Shown here piece by piece: positions 36,026 through 46,680 of a DNA stretch of 64,000 nucleotides (within the stretch, counting starts at the first letter, position 1; each line of letters opens with the position of its first letter). Both the position numbers and the translations under genes were made by a program. The notes below the pieces were generated by a model. That model was not told where the DNA came from, searched no databases, and was given only the letters and a program-made list of their open reading frames with translations. Origin of the DNA: Rhizomys pruinosus (Eukaryota > Chordata > Mammalia > Rodentia > Spalacidae); the NCBI GenBank assembly GCA_009823505.1, contig VZQC01005757.1, forward strand, positions 389,380 through 453,379, given 5' to 3'.

Positions 36026-37374
36026 TCAGTGTCTGGCCTCTTGGAGGATATCCTTACTTAATTTATTGGAGGGGAACATTGGCTAAATGGTGTTGAGGTC
36101 TTTCCCAAGAGGCCCCTGATGGGAATCTCCGTGTTGAGCATGTGGTACTCCTCAAGCTCCTGAACCAGGAAGGGTCTGGATTATTTAGACCCACAAATCT
36201 GAGCCAATAGATTCTTTTGCAGAATATGCACACCATTCACCAAATTGGACAGTACAACTAAGAATGGGTATTAAGGGCAGAGCTGGTGTGATTTTGTTTA
36301 ATTAATTAATTAGCTAATAAATCAATTATGGTAAAACTATACCACTTGGTATAGTTTTAGCCTTGGTCCCTAAGGACGGAGAGTCAATACATTAACCCTG
36401 ATGACACTGCTTCTTTTCCGAAGATTCTTACTTAATTAATGGAAACATAAGGCTTGTCAAAATGAGAAAACGAGGCCCATGTCCTTTCTGAGGAGATCCT
36501 GAGGTACATTCAAGCATGCTGTGTTGCTTGAAAGGATGCTTGCTCACATTTTAGCAACATGGTGTTTATTGAGAAGTAGGGGTATTTTTGTTAGAATTTT
36601 TGTTGCATGCCATGAAATATTATTAAAAAATACCTTTAATCTTGGGAAGCTATCTGTATGTGGTATCACTAACACACACATACGCAAACGTATAAGCACT
36701 ATTCATTTTTCACGTGTTGGCATGTTGTAAAATTCTGTTTTCTTTTCATTCTTGGATGTTGTAAATAAACTGAATCTGTACAGTAGGTTTTTGTCAGGCT
36801 CCCAGAATGACAATTTGATTTTATAGCACATCCTAGAGTGACAGCCAGAAACTGTTCTGCACCACCTCAGTACAAACAAAATTAGCTTTTCACAATATTT
36901 TTGCAGATGTTAAAGGTCATTAATAGAATGAAACCAGATGACTAAAGCAATACATTCAGAATGATTGGGCTTCGTTTTCCCCTCCAGCTTAAAGACACAG
37001 AGTCCCTTTATCTCTCCCCTACTTGGCTATATTTCACATTTTTCAGTTATTTAATAGTTTCCAAAATCATAAAAGTAAAAGCGGTAGGGTGTGCATTTCT
37101 TGGCATATGCCTTCTTCCTTGTTTGACAGAGTTAGAATTTTATTAGAATGAACATAGTGTTAACTGTTAAAAAAAAACCTCTCTGTTTAACAATTGCTGG
37201 AGCTTTCTGTTTTTACAGGAGCTAAGCTTTTGTTATGAATTACATGAAATCCTCATTCCAGGTGAATGAATAGATGAGGTAATTGACTGGAAGTAATAGT
37301 ACTAGATTTTTTTTTTCAGAATAGAATAAAAATAAACCCCTAAAGTACAGTACTTCTTGGTTAAAAGATGTGGG
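36026..37374. other. No recognised feature
   Basis: Contains a TTAATTAATTAATTAG stretch at about 36298-36313. Otherwise unique-looking and AT-rich. Confidence 0.4.
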
Positions 37375-37595
37375 TTGCAGAGATGGTTCAGGGGTCAAGA
37401 GCACCGAGTACTCTTGCAGAAGACCTGGGTTGGATTCCCAGAACCCACGTGGCAGCTAACAGTCATCTGTAAGTCCAGTTCCAGGGGATCCAATAGCCTC
37501 TTCTGAGCTCCACAGGGATTTCACAACATGGTGCACTTACACACATGCAGGCATTACATTCATACACATAAACTAAAAAAATAAATAAATAAAGG
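37375..37595 (+). mobile_element. B2-family SINE, older
   Basis: GCAGAGATGGTTCAGGGGTC, GGTTGGATTCCCAGAACCCA, GTCCAGTTCCAGGGGATCC and CATTCATACACATAAAC. Single 17-bp unit, CpGs decayed, tail AAATAAATAAATAAAGG. Confidence 0.92.
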
Positions 37596-37905
37596 TTCTT
37601 GGAGTTGGTCAGGGCAGACTGGGCATGCTGTCCATCCTGGTTCCTGTCTTATCTGTATCATTTAGAGCACAGTTAAAGAACTCAGTTAATATAAGCAGAT
37701 ATGCTTATGTTAGCCATATCTACAGATCAATTTGCAAGGGGTATACTCTCTAGAATGATCCTTTTTTTTATGAAGGAATTGTTTAGAAACTAATGTTCTC
37801 ATGTAGGGGAACCAGGACAAAATAAAACACAGCTCCCTCCATTTATTAGTGAAGATGAAATTGCAATACAAATCCAGTTAGCATTTCTAGATTTTACAGT
37901 TGGAC
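37596..37905. other. No recognised feature
   Basis: Nothing identifiable. Confidence 0.4.
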
Positions 37906-37907
37906 TT

Positions 37908-38211
37908 TGAAATATCCCCCAAAGACCCAAGTATTAAAGGCTTGGTCTTCAGCATGATCCAATGGGGAGCTGGTAGAAGAGGCTAGGCCTAGAGGAAATT
38001 AGGTTAATGAAGGTGTGTCATTTGAGGGGGGCGGTGTTGGGACCCTGGCCCCTTCTTTTTGTTGTTTACTTTGTTTTGACTGTACATGAGGTGAGTAGCC
38101 GTAAGGTCTGGACTGAAACCTCTGAACAATGAGCCACAGCAAACCTTGGTTCCGTTTAAGTCGTTTATCGCAGGTATGCAGTCACAGTGACAGGATGCTG
38201 ATTAATACAGC
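37908..38211 (+). mobile_element. LTR-like dispersed repeat (MaLR-type architecture)
   Basis: GAAATATCCCCCAAAGACCC, GGCTTGGTCTTCAGCATGAT, TACATGAGGTGAGTAGCCG, GGACTGAAACCTCTGAACAA and TGCTGATTAATACAG appear in the order of a common mammalian dispersed repeat. The family name is not assigned. Confidence 0.55.
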
Positions 38212-38459
38212 AGAATTCCTTGTGGATATATGGTGCAGTGGTGCATGCAGATGGAGTACTGAGCTACTGTCTCATCAGAGTAAGATTATTGCACCAAGCC
38301 ATGCACTAAGGTTGACACATCTGCAGAAGTGGGCTGTGAATGAAAGGTGTGAATATACAGTCCTCACGAGAAAGAGCTCTGGTATTATTCAAGACATAAC
38401 CTGTGAAAGACAAAGAAAATATTAGGAATACAAAATTAAGGAAGTGAGAAGTTAAAATG

Positions 38460-38630
38460 TGAGCATTGATCTGGGTGTGGTGGTGCATACCTTTAATCCC
38501 AGCACTCTGGAGGCAGAGGCAGGCAGATCTCTGTGAATTCAAGGCCAGACTGGTCTACATAGTAAGTTCCAGGACAGTTGGGGCTATAGGGAGGAGACCC
38601 TGTCTCAAAGAGACAAAAAAATGAGCATTG
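38460..38630 (+). mobile_element. B1 SINE with 9-bp TSD
   Basis: TGAGCATTG occurs at 38460-38468 and 38622-38630. The body is a well-preserved B1 (TGGGTGTGGTGGTGCATACC ... CCTGTCTCAAAGAGAC). Confidence 0.9.
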
Positions 38631-38707
38631 TTTTTGGATATTATATCTTTCAATTTTGACTTTCCAGATGCCATGAGACTATGGAACCCTGAAAGAGCAA
38701 GTGATAT

Positions 38708-39020
38708 AGTTACTGTTAAGCATTTATTTTTTTTTTTATTTTTTTTTAATTTTTTTTTATTTTTTAAAATTTATTTTTTTATTTTATGTGTGTGAATGTA
38801 CTGTCTGCATGCAGGTTTGTGCACCCATGTCGTGCAGTGCCGCGGAGGTCAGAAGAGGGTGTCAGATTCCCCTGGAACTGGAGTTCTCCTGGAATTGGAG
38901 TTACAGACGGTTCTCGGCCGCCATGTGGGTGCTGGGGATCGAACCCGGGTCCTCTGCAAGAGCAGTCGGCGCTCTTAACCGCTAGGCTATCTCTCCAGCC
39001 CCAGTTACTGTTAAGCATTT
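38708..39020 (-). mobile_element. B2-family SINE, first of two at one target
   Basis: The target sequence AGTTACTGTTAAGCATTT occurs at 38708-38725 and 39003-39020. The body at 38726-39002 is a CpG-rich reverse-complement B2 with the 17-bp duplication and a long T-rich tail complement. Confidence 0.96.
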
Positions 39021-39264
39021 AAAAAAATTTTTTTTTATTATTTATTTTTGTATGTGTATGAATGTCTATTGTCTGCATGCAGGTCTGTGCACCCGTGTCG
39101 TGCAATGCCGCGGAGGTCAGAAGAGGGTCTCAGATTCCCCTGGAACTGGAGTTACAGACGGTTCTTAGCCGCCATGTGGGTGCTGGGGATCGAACCCGGG
39201 TCCTCTGCAAGAGCGTCGGTGCTCTTAACCGCTAGGCTATCTCTCCAGCCCCTGTTAAGCATTT
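39009..39264 (-). mobile_element. B2-family SINE, second at the same target
   Basis: TGTTAAGCATTT appears a third time at 39253-39264, so the element at 39021-39252 has its own TSD (39009-39020 and 39253-39264). It has the same orientation as its neighbour but lacks the 17-bp duplication, so the pair is two insertions and not a tandem duplication. Confidence 0.95.
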
Positions 39265-39265
39265 T

Positions 39266-39400
39266 TATTGAGGTGGTACTGCATTCCAGTGACTGTTTAG
39301 GTTGCAGAGAAAACTGGTGAACAGTGGTGAAGTTTCGACCTCCAGGAATTTATAATTCAGTGAGGAAGACAGATAAGCAGATGAACAAACAACAACAGCC
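39266..39400 (+). mobile_element. Ancient mammalian repeat fragment
   Basis: ACTGGTGAACAGTGGTGAAG, CCTCCAGGAATTTATAATTC and AGTGAGGAAGACAGATAAGC resemble an old mammalian interspersed repeat of the MIR/L2 age class. Confidence 0.4.
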
Positions 39401-39535
39401 AGAGGTGGTATTCCAGACAGAGGGAAGGACAAGTAGAAAGGACTGGCTGCAGGAGAGAGAACAGACCTGGCAGCTAAGGAGAAGTTGTGGAGGAACAGCC
39501 ACTTTGGGCAGTGTCATGGCTCATAAAAACGGTGC

Positions 39536-39930
39536 TCTAGTTTGTCTTCCATTGCTGTGACAAAACACTCTGACCGACACCAATTTGGGGAGGAAAGGGT
39601 TTATTCAGCTTATGTCTCCTGGGTCATAGTTCATCACTTAGGCAGGAACTCAGGGCAGGAACCTGGAGGCAGGAGCTGAAGCACAGGCCATGGAGGAATG
39701 CTGTTCACTGGCTTGCTCCCCTGGCTCATGCCCAGCCTGCCTTCTTATACCGTACACAACAACCTGCCCAGGGTGGCACCACTCATTGTGGGCTGGACCC
39801 TCCCACACTGCTTGACAATTAAGACAATACTCCACAGATGTGGCCACAGGCAAATCCAATGGAGCCAATTCCCCAATTGACGCTCCCTCAACCCAGGTGT
39901 GTCAAGTTGACACTAAAGCTATCCAGTACA
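39536..39930 (-). mobile_element. Rodent LTR-like dispersed repeat, copy 2
   Basis: Reverse-complement relative of the repeat at 34494-34878. It ends GTCAAGTTGACACTAAAGCT then ATCCAGTACA, and begins TTTGTCTTCCATTGCTGTGA. It is the better preserved of the two. The minus-strand AATAAACCC equivalent lies at about 39600. Confidence 0.65.
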
Positions 39931-40791
39931 AATGGGTTCCAAAGAAAATGTAGAGAGGTAGTACTTAAAGAAAAAATTGAACTTTATTTTAATGAAAATA
40001 AGAAGAATGAAGAACAAAACCATTCCAAAGGTTCGCAACACTTCCTAATGCTGAGACTCTGCCAGCCAAGTTCAGGTGAGAAGGACAGAGGGATCACATA
40101 ACCTAACTCTGTTGTCTTAGAAATGTATTATTTTCAGAATGGACTTCAGTTTACTACTCTGTTAGCCTGAACTGGTGAAGGAGACTGTTGTACACTGCAT
40201 CAGACTAGTACACAATATTTCTTTGACTATCTGCTTTGTATCAAAAGGAAGGGAGACCTGGGACCAGGACTAAGCAGCGTGCTCAGGTCTCAGCTCGGCC
40301 TCTGTCAGATTACGGATGGACCCTCCTCCCTCTCTCCCAGCCACCTTAGAAGTGTAACTGCCACAGAACAGTCCGACTCTCCACTACTGTTGCCATCCCA
40401 TCCCCTCTCATCTTACAAGAACTCTCTTTCCTCCCTCAGCTTTCTTTTATTCTTTCACACACTATTGATTTCCCTTCTAATAAGAAATTATCCCCTTTTT
40501 ATACAAAATCTTGTATTTCCTATTAAAAATCAAAACAGAAAGGTCCTTTGAGCCCATACTTCTCTGAGAAACATCTATTTCTCTAGTTAACTTCACAATT
40601 ACCTGAACCCTGTGAATTGACATCTTGTGCTTGCATTTACTTATAAATGCATTCATGTTTAAGGTCAATTCCTCCAGTCTACAACTTAGTTTCAATACCA
40701 TTAGTTTCACTCAGCTTGATCTGAGCAAGGAAATCAACTGAGATACACAAACCTAGATTAGGACTTTAAATGTTTTATATATATATATATA
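39931..40791. other. No recognised feature; (TA)n at gap edge
   Basis: Unique-looking sequence ends in a TATATATATATATATA run at 40776-40791 directly against the assembly gap. Confidence 0.5.
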
Positions 40792-41650
40792 NNNNNNNNN
40801 NNNNNNNNNNNNNNNNNNNNNNNNNNNNNNNNNNNNNNNNNNNNNNNNNNNNNNNNNNNNNNNNNNNNNNNNNNNNNNNNNNNNNNNNNNNNNNNNNNNN
40901 NNNNNNNNNNNNNNNNNNNNNNNNNNNNNNNNNNNNNNNNNNNNNNNNNNNNNNNNNNNNNNNNNNNNNNNNNNNNNNNNNNNNNNNNNNNNNNNNNNNN
41001 NNNNNNNNNNNNNNNNNNNNNNNNNNNNNNNNNNNNNNNNNNNNNNNNNNNNNNNNNNNNNNNNNNNNNNNNNNNNNNNNNNNNNNNNNNNNNNNNNNNN
41101 NNNNNNNNNNNNNNNNNNNNNNNNNNNNNNNNNNNNNNNNNNNNNNNNNNNNNNNNNNNNNNNNNNNNNNNNNNNNNNNNNNNNNNNNNNNNNNNNNNNN
41201 NNNNNNNNNNNNNNNNNNNNNNNNNNNNNNNNNNNNNNNNNNNNNNNNNNNNNNNNNNNNNNNNNNNNNNNNNNNNNNNNNNNNNNNNNNNNNNNNNNNN
41301 NNNNNNNNNNNNNNNNNNNNNNNNNNNNNNNNNNNNNNNNNNNNNNNNNNNNNNNNNNNNNNNNNNNNNNNNNNNNNNNNNNNNNNNNNNNNNNNNNNNN
41401 NNNNNNNNNNNNNNNNNNNNNNNNNNNNNNNNNNNNNNNNNNNNNNNNNNNNNNNNNNNNNNNNNNNNNNNNNNNNNNNNNNNNNNNNNNNNNNNNNNNN
41501 NNNNNNNNNNNNNNNNNNNNNNNNNNNNNNNNNNNNNNNNNNNNNNNNNNNNNNNNNNNNNNNNNNNNNNNNNNNNNNNNNNNNNNNNNNNNNNNNNNNN
41601 NNNNNNNNNNNNNNNNNNNNNNNNNNNNNNNNNNNNNNNNNNNNNNNNNN
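40792..41650. other. Assembly gap (859 N)
   Basis: Unknown bases. The right edge lies inside an inverted L1 3' extension, so the gap probably hides the rest of that element. Confidence 1.
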
Positions 41651-42600
41651 CAATTAGATATATAGGTATTTAAACAGTACTAATTGTTATGGTAGGTTAC
41701 TTTGGTATAGACACAGATGTTTGGATGGTATGTTAATCCATGAATTACATTTTCTTCTGTTAAGTATGACAGGGTCTTCCTGTGGTTTATAACATCTCCT
41801 AACCATTAGAGGATGTAAGCTTGTGGCATCAACTGTGGGTTATTCCTCCAAGGAGAGAGCTAATAGCCAATTAGATTTGGGATATACAGACATATGGCTG
41901 CCACTGCTGCACAGTATTTCCAGGCAGGTGAGGTGTAGCTGGTGCTGACGGAGGAGTCTTGATTGAGTCAAGGAGACCTATATTTGCTTTATTGGTTTAG
42001 TGACCTTTGGTAACACTCTCTGGCATTCCAGAGACCATCTGTATACTTGCAAGTGCGGTCTCCATACATCTTTCCCATGTTTATATCAGGTCTTCAACAG
42101 CAGGGTATGGGTGTACATTTCAGCTCTCTTAACAACAGTGAAGACCTGGAACCAACCCAAATGCCCCTCAACTGATGAGTGGATAACAAAAATCTGGTAC
42201 ATCTACAAAATGGAGTTCTATGCAGCAGTAAAGAAAGATGGCATTGGGGCTGGAGAGATGGCCTAGCGGTTAAGAGCTCCATCTGCTCTTGCAGAGGACC
42301 TGGGTTTGATCCCCAGCATCCACATGGCGGCTGAGAACCTTCTTTAACTCCAGTTCCAGGGGAATCCAATGCCCTCTTCTGATCTCCACAGCATTCCATG
42401 ACATGGGTACACAAACCTACATGAAGACAGTACATTCATACACATACAAAAATAAATAAAAATTTAAAAGAAAGATGGCATCATTAACTTTACAAGTAAA
42501 TGGATGGAACTAGAAGCTATTATGCTGAGTGAAGTACCAGAAAAACAAATGATGAACGGTATCCCTCATTTGTGGATGCTAGCATCAAATCCCCAGTTGA
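41651..42600 (-). mobile_element. Third 5'-inverted L1, interrupted by the gap and a B2
   Basis: 41651-42105 is the reverse complement of part of the ~2-kb L1 3' extension (equivalent to about 27262-27720). It joins at 42106-42112 to ORF2 C-terminal sequence on the plus strand (42113-42247, resuming 42482-42600). On the minus strand this reads as an inverted ORF2 segment followed by a forward 3' extension, the same twin-priming layout as at 25.2 and 18.5 kb. About 1.2 kb or more of 3' region is missing at the junction. The 3' end and TSD are lost in or beyond the gap. Confidence 0.8.
42230..42481 (+). mobile_element. B2-family SINE inside L1 ORF2, 15-bp TSD
   Basis: AAAGAAAGATGGCAT occurs at 42230-42244 and 42467-42481. 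The duplicated bases are L1 ORF2 sequence (codons of AAVKKDG), so the SINE is younger than the L1. Single 17-bp unit. Confidence 0.96.
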
Positions 42601-42879
42601 AAGACAAGCTGAGAAACATTATTGTTATATTTCTTTTTATCTGAATGCAACTGTGATGTTATATTGTGAATCTCATAATGGGCTGTAGAATTAACTTACC
42701 ACTTATTTTCTGACATTGTGATTGCTGTATATGGGTAGAAGATACATACATTAGAGTAATATAAAATTAAAGGGAAAAATGTGAATTCCTAAACATATTT
42801 TGGAATTAACATGCAGTTTATTTTCAGAGGTCATAATTTTGGTATGTATGTGATGTTTATAGAGGCGTATTTTGGAACA

Positions 42880-43125
42880 ATACAAATTGGAGGGAACAAG
42901 AACAACATAAGGACTGGGTCAAAGAACTGACCAAAAAAGTTAAATTCTGCCCCAAACAATAAACCTCTGCAAAGAAAACCTTTAAAAAGACTGAGAAAAA
43001 GATGCAAGACACGTATGGTAGAATGCATTAAATGGGGTGGGGTGGGAGACAGGGCAAGAGGAACATGTCTAAATTGGACTGAAAAATGATGTATGAAATA
43101 CACAAAACATCAACGAAAAATGTTG
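42880..43125 (+). mobile_element. Old L1 3' UTR end, 5'-truncated
   Basis: TGGTAGAATGCATTAAATGG, GGGTGGGGTGGGAGACAGG, TGATGTATGAAATACACAAA and ACATCAACGAAAAATG match the L1 termini at 28126-28250 and 48700-48815. The part upstream of 42950 aligns loosely with the 3' UTR at 46430-46560. It does not contain the 2-kb extension. Confidence 0.8.
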
Positions 43126-43217
43126 CCAACCAGCAAGTCATCATTGACTGGTCCTTCACAATATTTATTCACATCCAGCCTAGCAAAAATCATTTTACCT
43201 CATGTCCATATAAATTA

Positions 43218-43372
43218 CTTCATCCTAGGTCTGGTGGAGCAGGCCTTTAATCCTAGCACTCAAGGAGCAGAGGCAGGTGGTTCTCTGTGATATTGAGGCC
43301 AGCCTGGCCTACATATTGAGTTCCAGGATAGCTAGGGCTACAGAGAGACCCCGTCTTGAGAAGAAAAAACAA
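43218..43372 (+). mobile_element. B1 SINE
   Basis: GGTCTGGTGGAGCAGGCCTT, AATCCTAGCACTCAAGGAGC and GAGGCCAGCCTGGCCTACAT, ending at GTCTTGAGAAGAAAAAAC. Complete but diverged. Confidence 0.92.
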
Positions 43373-43759
43373 AGGACTTCAAATCAGTTCACTGCTCACC
43401 ATATTTAGTAGCACTACCTTCCCACGGCTCTGGGGAGCCCTTGTCTTCATCTGTTCTAGACTCCTAACTGTTCCCCACATTGTCCAAAATGGGCTTTCAA
43501 ATATTAAATCCTGAATCCTTTTTAATCACTCCAGCCCATGAATGGTGTCAAGTAAATATAAGGTGGGTTTTCCTTCCTCAGTTTCCATGGTGATCCTAAA
43601 TCCTATCAATTGGCAATGAAGATTAACCATTTCAGTCCTGGAGGGAAAAGGGAGCTATAAGATTCAGGAAGCTAATGGAACTTAGAATACTCAAAAAACT
43701 AATAGTTTCCAAAGGCCTCCTCCCTGAGGCTATACAAGCAGTAAACAGTTGCTGACTAA
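43373..43759. other. No recognised feature
   Basis: Nothing identifiable. Confidence 0.4.
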
Positions 43760-43968
43760 AAGAAGTCTTGTCTATGGAGCTGCTTGCAAGTTGGGCAGAG
43801 AATTCCAGTGATGTACCTTTCATATGTTGTCATTATTCTAGGGTAGGGTTTTTGGTGGTGGAGTTACTTTTGGGTACCCATGTTCTTGAAAGTAATCCCT
43901 CGCCCACACTTCTACAAATATGTTCAATAAACTCATTGGCTTACCAATCTAGATTTAGGTAGAATTTT
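43760..43968 (+). mobile_element. LTR-3'-end-like dispersed repeat
   Basis: GGTACCCATGTTCTTGAAAG, TAATCCCTCGCCCACACTTC and TTCAATAAACTCATTGGC form a rodent LTR-like 3' end with an AATAAA signal. A weaker relative lies at 44505-44640. Confidence 0.4.
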
Positions 43969-44164
43969 TTATTTGGTCTGGTTTATGTACTGCACATTAT
44001 AGACATTTGTTTACATCTCCCCAGAAAAAGTCAGAAATTCAATTGGTACCTAAATAGGGACCAACAGAGCCAAAGAAGAGTTGGAGAAGGAGAGTCCTAT
44101 CACCCTATTGCCCCAGGCAATAGCAGCTCTTCCCAAGAGCTGCCTACTGATTGAGCATGGATTC

Positions 44165-44497
44165 TGTGGTGCTTCAAAAGAGGAATACCTTTCAGAGAGT
44201 CCAAGTATTGAATACTGGTTCCAGTTGGTGCTGCTGTTTTGGAAAGGTCATGAAACCCTAGGCCTTGCTGGAGGAAGCACTTCACAAGATGTGGGGGGTG
44301 GAACTTTGAAAGCTCATAGCTAGGTTTTATTGCCAACTCTTCTCTCCACTCAACATTCTGCTCTGGCTGTCTCCTCCCATGCCTCCCTGTGGTGATTGGC
44401 TTAGTCTTTTGGAGCTGTAAGCCAAATAAACTCCTCCTTGTATAAGTTGCCTTGGTCATGATGTTTTATCACAGCAACAGAAGAGTAACTAATACAG
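44165..44497 (+). mobile_element. MT-type ERVL-MaLR solo LTR
   Basis: CTAGGCCTTGCTGGAGGAAG, GAGCTGTAAGCCAAATAAAC, TATAAGTTGCCTTGGTCATG and CAGCAACAGAAGAGTAACTA follow the 3' half of rodent MT/MTD LTRs. Non-coding. The 5' boundary is approximate. Confidence 0.75.
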
Positions 44498-44504
44498 ATC
44501 CTCA

Positions 44505-44640
44505 GTGATGAAGCTCCTGTGCATTAGGGTGGACTTTTCAGTGTTGTAGTTGCTTTTGAGTTGTTTATGTTTCTGTAAGTAACCCCTTTCCATGTTCCAG
44601 TAAGTAATCCCAATAAGCTCATTGCATCCCCAAGATGAAT
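44505..44640 (+). mobile_element. LTR-3'-end-like repeat, second fragment
   Basis: CTGTAAGTAACCCCTTTCCA, then GTAATCCCAATAAGCTCATT, are similar to the 43760-43968 repeat. The two lie on either side of the MT-type LTR. Confidence 0.35.
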
Positions 44641-44989
44641 TGAATACAGCCATGTCTGTGGATGAATAGCTCTTTTCTCATGTCTCTTCAGGTAAGTCAT
44701 CCAACAGTTCTCAAAATTCAGTGTGTCATAGTGTCTCCCGCTGAAACATATTGCACGTCAATGTCTTCATTGTTATTATTATCTTGTAATTTGTGCATTA
44801 GAGTTATCTTGAGTTAATATATTTTATAGACAAAATATACCCAAACATACAAATAACTAATATTTTTGCTTATTATTGCTACAGAGGTTATTCTCTTTAT
44901 GCGGAAGAATATCATTAAGTATCTTTTCCCGAATCTTTAGTGATAGAAAGTTAAGAACCCTATGCTTGGAAATATTTTGTATTTAAAGA
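44641..44989. other. No recognised feature
   Basis: Unique-looking AT-rich sequence before the old L1. Confidence 0.4.
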
Positions 44990-45085
44990 TATTATCAGGG
45001 TTCTCTATTGTATTCCATTGAGCTATGCCTCTTTTTTTGTGTAGTACCACATTGTTTTTATTACTGTGGCTCTGTAGAGTAATTT

Positions 45086-46445
45086 AAAATCAAGTATTGT
45101 GCATTTGGAAAAACAAAAGACCCCAAATAGCCAAATCAACCCTGAGTGAGGGATCTCTATACCAGATTTCAAACTATACTACAGGGCTATAGTCATAAAA
45201 ACAGCCTGGTACTGGCACAAAAACAGACCTGTTGACCAATGGAACAAAGCTGAAGATCCAAATCTGAGCACATATAATTTCAGCAATCTCTTATTTGACA
45301 AGGGGACCAAGAAACCACAATGGAGAAAAGACAGCATCTTCAGCAAGTGGTGTTGGCAAAACTGGATCACCACTTGTAGAAGAATGAAATTAAACCCCTA
45401 CCTCTCGCCCTGTACAAAAGTCAACTCCAGATGGATTAAAGACCTCAACGTGAAACCCCAAACTCTGAAGGTGATAGAAGAAAAAGTTGGCAGCAGACTA
45501 CAAGACATAGGCGTAGGAAAAGACTTCCTAAATCAGACAGCAGCTGCACAAGAATTAAGGTCGACAATTGACAAATGGGACCTCATCAAACTCAAAAGCT
45601 TCTGTACATCAAAAGAAACAATCAAGGAAGTGAAGAGAAATCCCACAGAGTGGGAGGAAACCTTCACTGCAGATACATCTGACAAAGCATTGATTTCCAG
45701 AATATATAAACTACTCAAAAAACAAAGAAAAAAGAAAACAAACGACCCGCTCAATAGATGGAGCAAAGAACTGAACAGAGACTTCACAAGCGAGGAATTA
45801 GAGATGTCTGAGAAACACCTCAAGAACTGCTCAACATCACTAATCATTAAGGAAATGCAAATCAAAACCACTTTAAGATATCATCTTACTCCAGTAAGAC
45901 TGGCTAGGATCAAGAAAACAAATGATACCAAGTGCTGGAGAGGTTGTGGGGAAAGGGGAACACTCATCCACTGCTGGTGGGAATGTAAACTCGTACAGCC
46001 ACTATGGAAAGCAGTGTGGAGAACCCTTGGAAGACTTGGAATGAACTTGCCACCCGACCCAGCCATACCACTCCTGGGCATGTACCCTCAAGACTTACGC
46101 CACCACAGAGATACATGCACGGCCATGTTTATTTCAGCTCTCTTCACAATAGCAAAGAGCTGGAACCAACCTAAATGCCCCTCAACTGACGAGTGGATAG
46201 AGAAAATGTGGTACATCTACACAATGGAGTTCTATGCAGCAGTAAAGAAAGACGACATCACGAGCTTTGCAGGAAAATGGCTGGAGCTAGAGGACATCAT
46301 GCTGAGTGAAGTAACACAGTCCCAGAAAAACAAACGACGAATGGTATCCCTCATCTGTGGATGCTAGTGCCAATTACCCAGTTGTATTTCTTGTCTAGGG
46401 CCCCCTGAGCTTTTATACAAAGCAGTTGGGCGTAATGCATTTTGG

Positions 46446-46477
<32 letters not shown>

Positions 46478-46680
46478 GAAAAGACTGCATCAAGGAACTG
46501 ACTGAAACAGTGAACTTCTGCTCAAAACAGTCAACTTCCCCATGGAAAATATTGAGAAAGACTAAGAGATGAAAAGCATGTTTGGCAGAATGCATGAGCT
46601 CTGGCGGGGTGGGGGAATGGGCGGGAACATGGGCCTAGATTTGTTAAAAATAAATAAATTAAAAAAAATCAAGTATTGTG
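45086..46680 (+). mobile_element. Younger 5'-truncated L1 nested in the old L1, 16-bp TSD
   Basis: AAAATCAAGTATTGTG is found at 45086-45101 and 46665-46680, both within old L1 sequence. Positions 45102-46367 are ORF2 and 46368-46664 are a short 3' UTR with an (AAC)n tract (46446-46478), a G-rich block (46603-46625) and A-rich tail. No inversion. It inserted antisense to the host L1. Confidence 0.96.
45102..46367 (+). pseudogene. L1 ORF2 C-terminal part, 405 codons open after one stop
   Basis: L1 ORF2 protein cuts target DNA and reverse-transcribes L1 RNA. This truncated copy retains only the region after most of the reverse transcriptase, with no endonuclease. From 45102 the frame has a single TGA at 45147-45149 and is then open for 405 codons to the stop at 46365-46367. 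Visible landmarks are [13 protein letters not shown] residues, [15 protein letters not shown], the Cys/His motif [18 protein letters not shown] at about residues 262-279 of the open part, [25 protein letters not shown] and [14 protein letters not shown]. It is the best-preserved L1 frame in the window. It is still a pseudogene, because a 5'-truncated copy has no promoter and no complete protein. Confidence 0.93.

Noticed and set aside
40770..41657. The two longest apparent open frames on both strands (about 290 codons).
   Set aside because: They consist of N and are an artefact of the gap.
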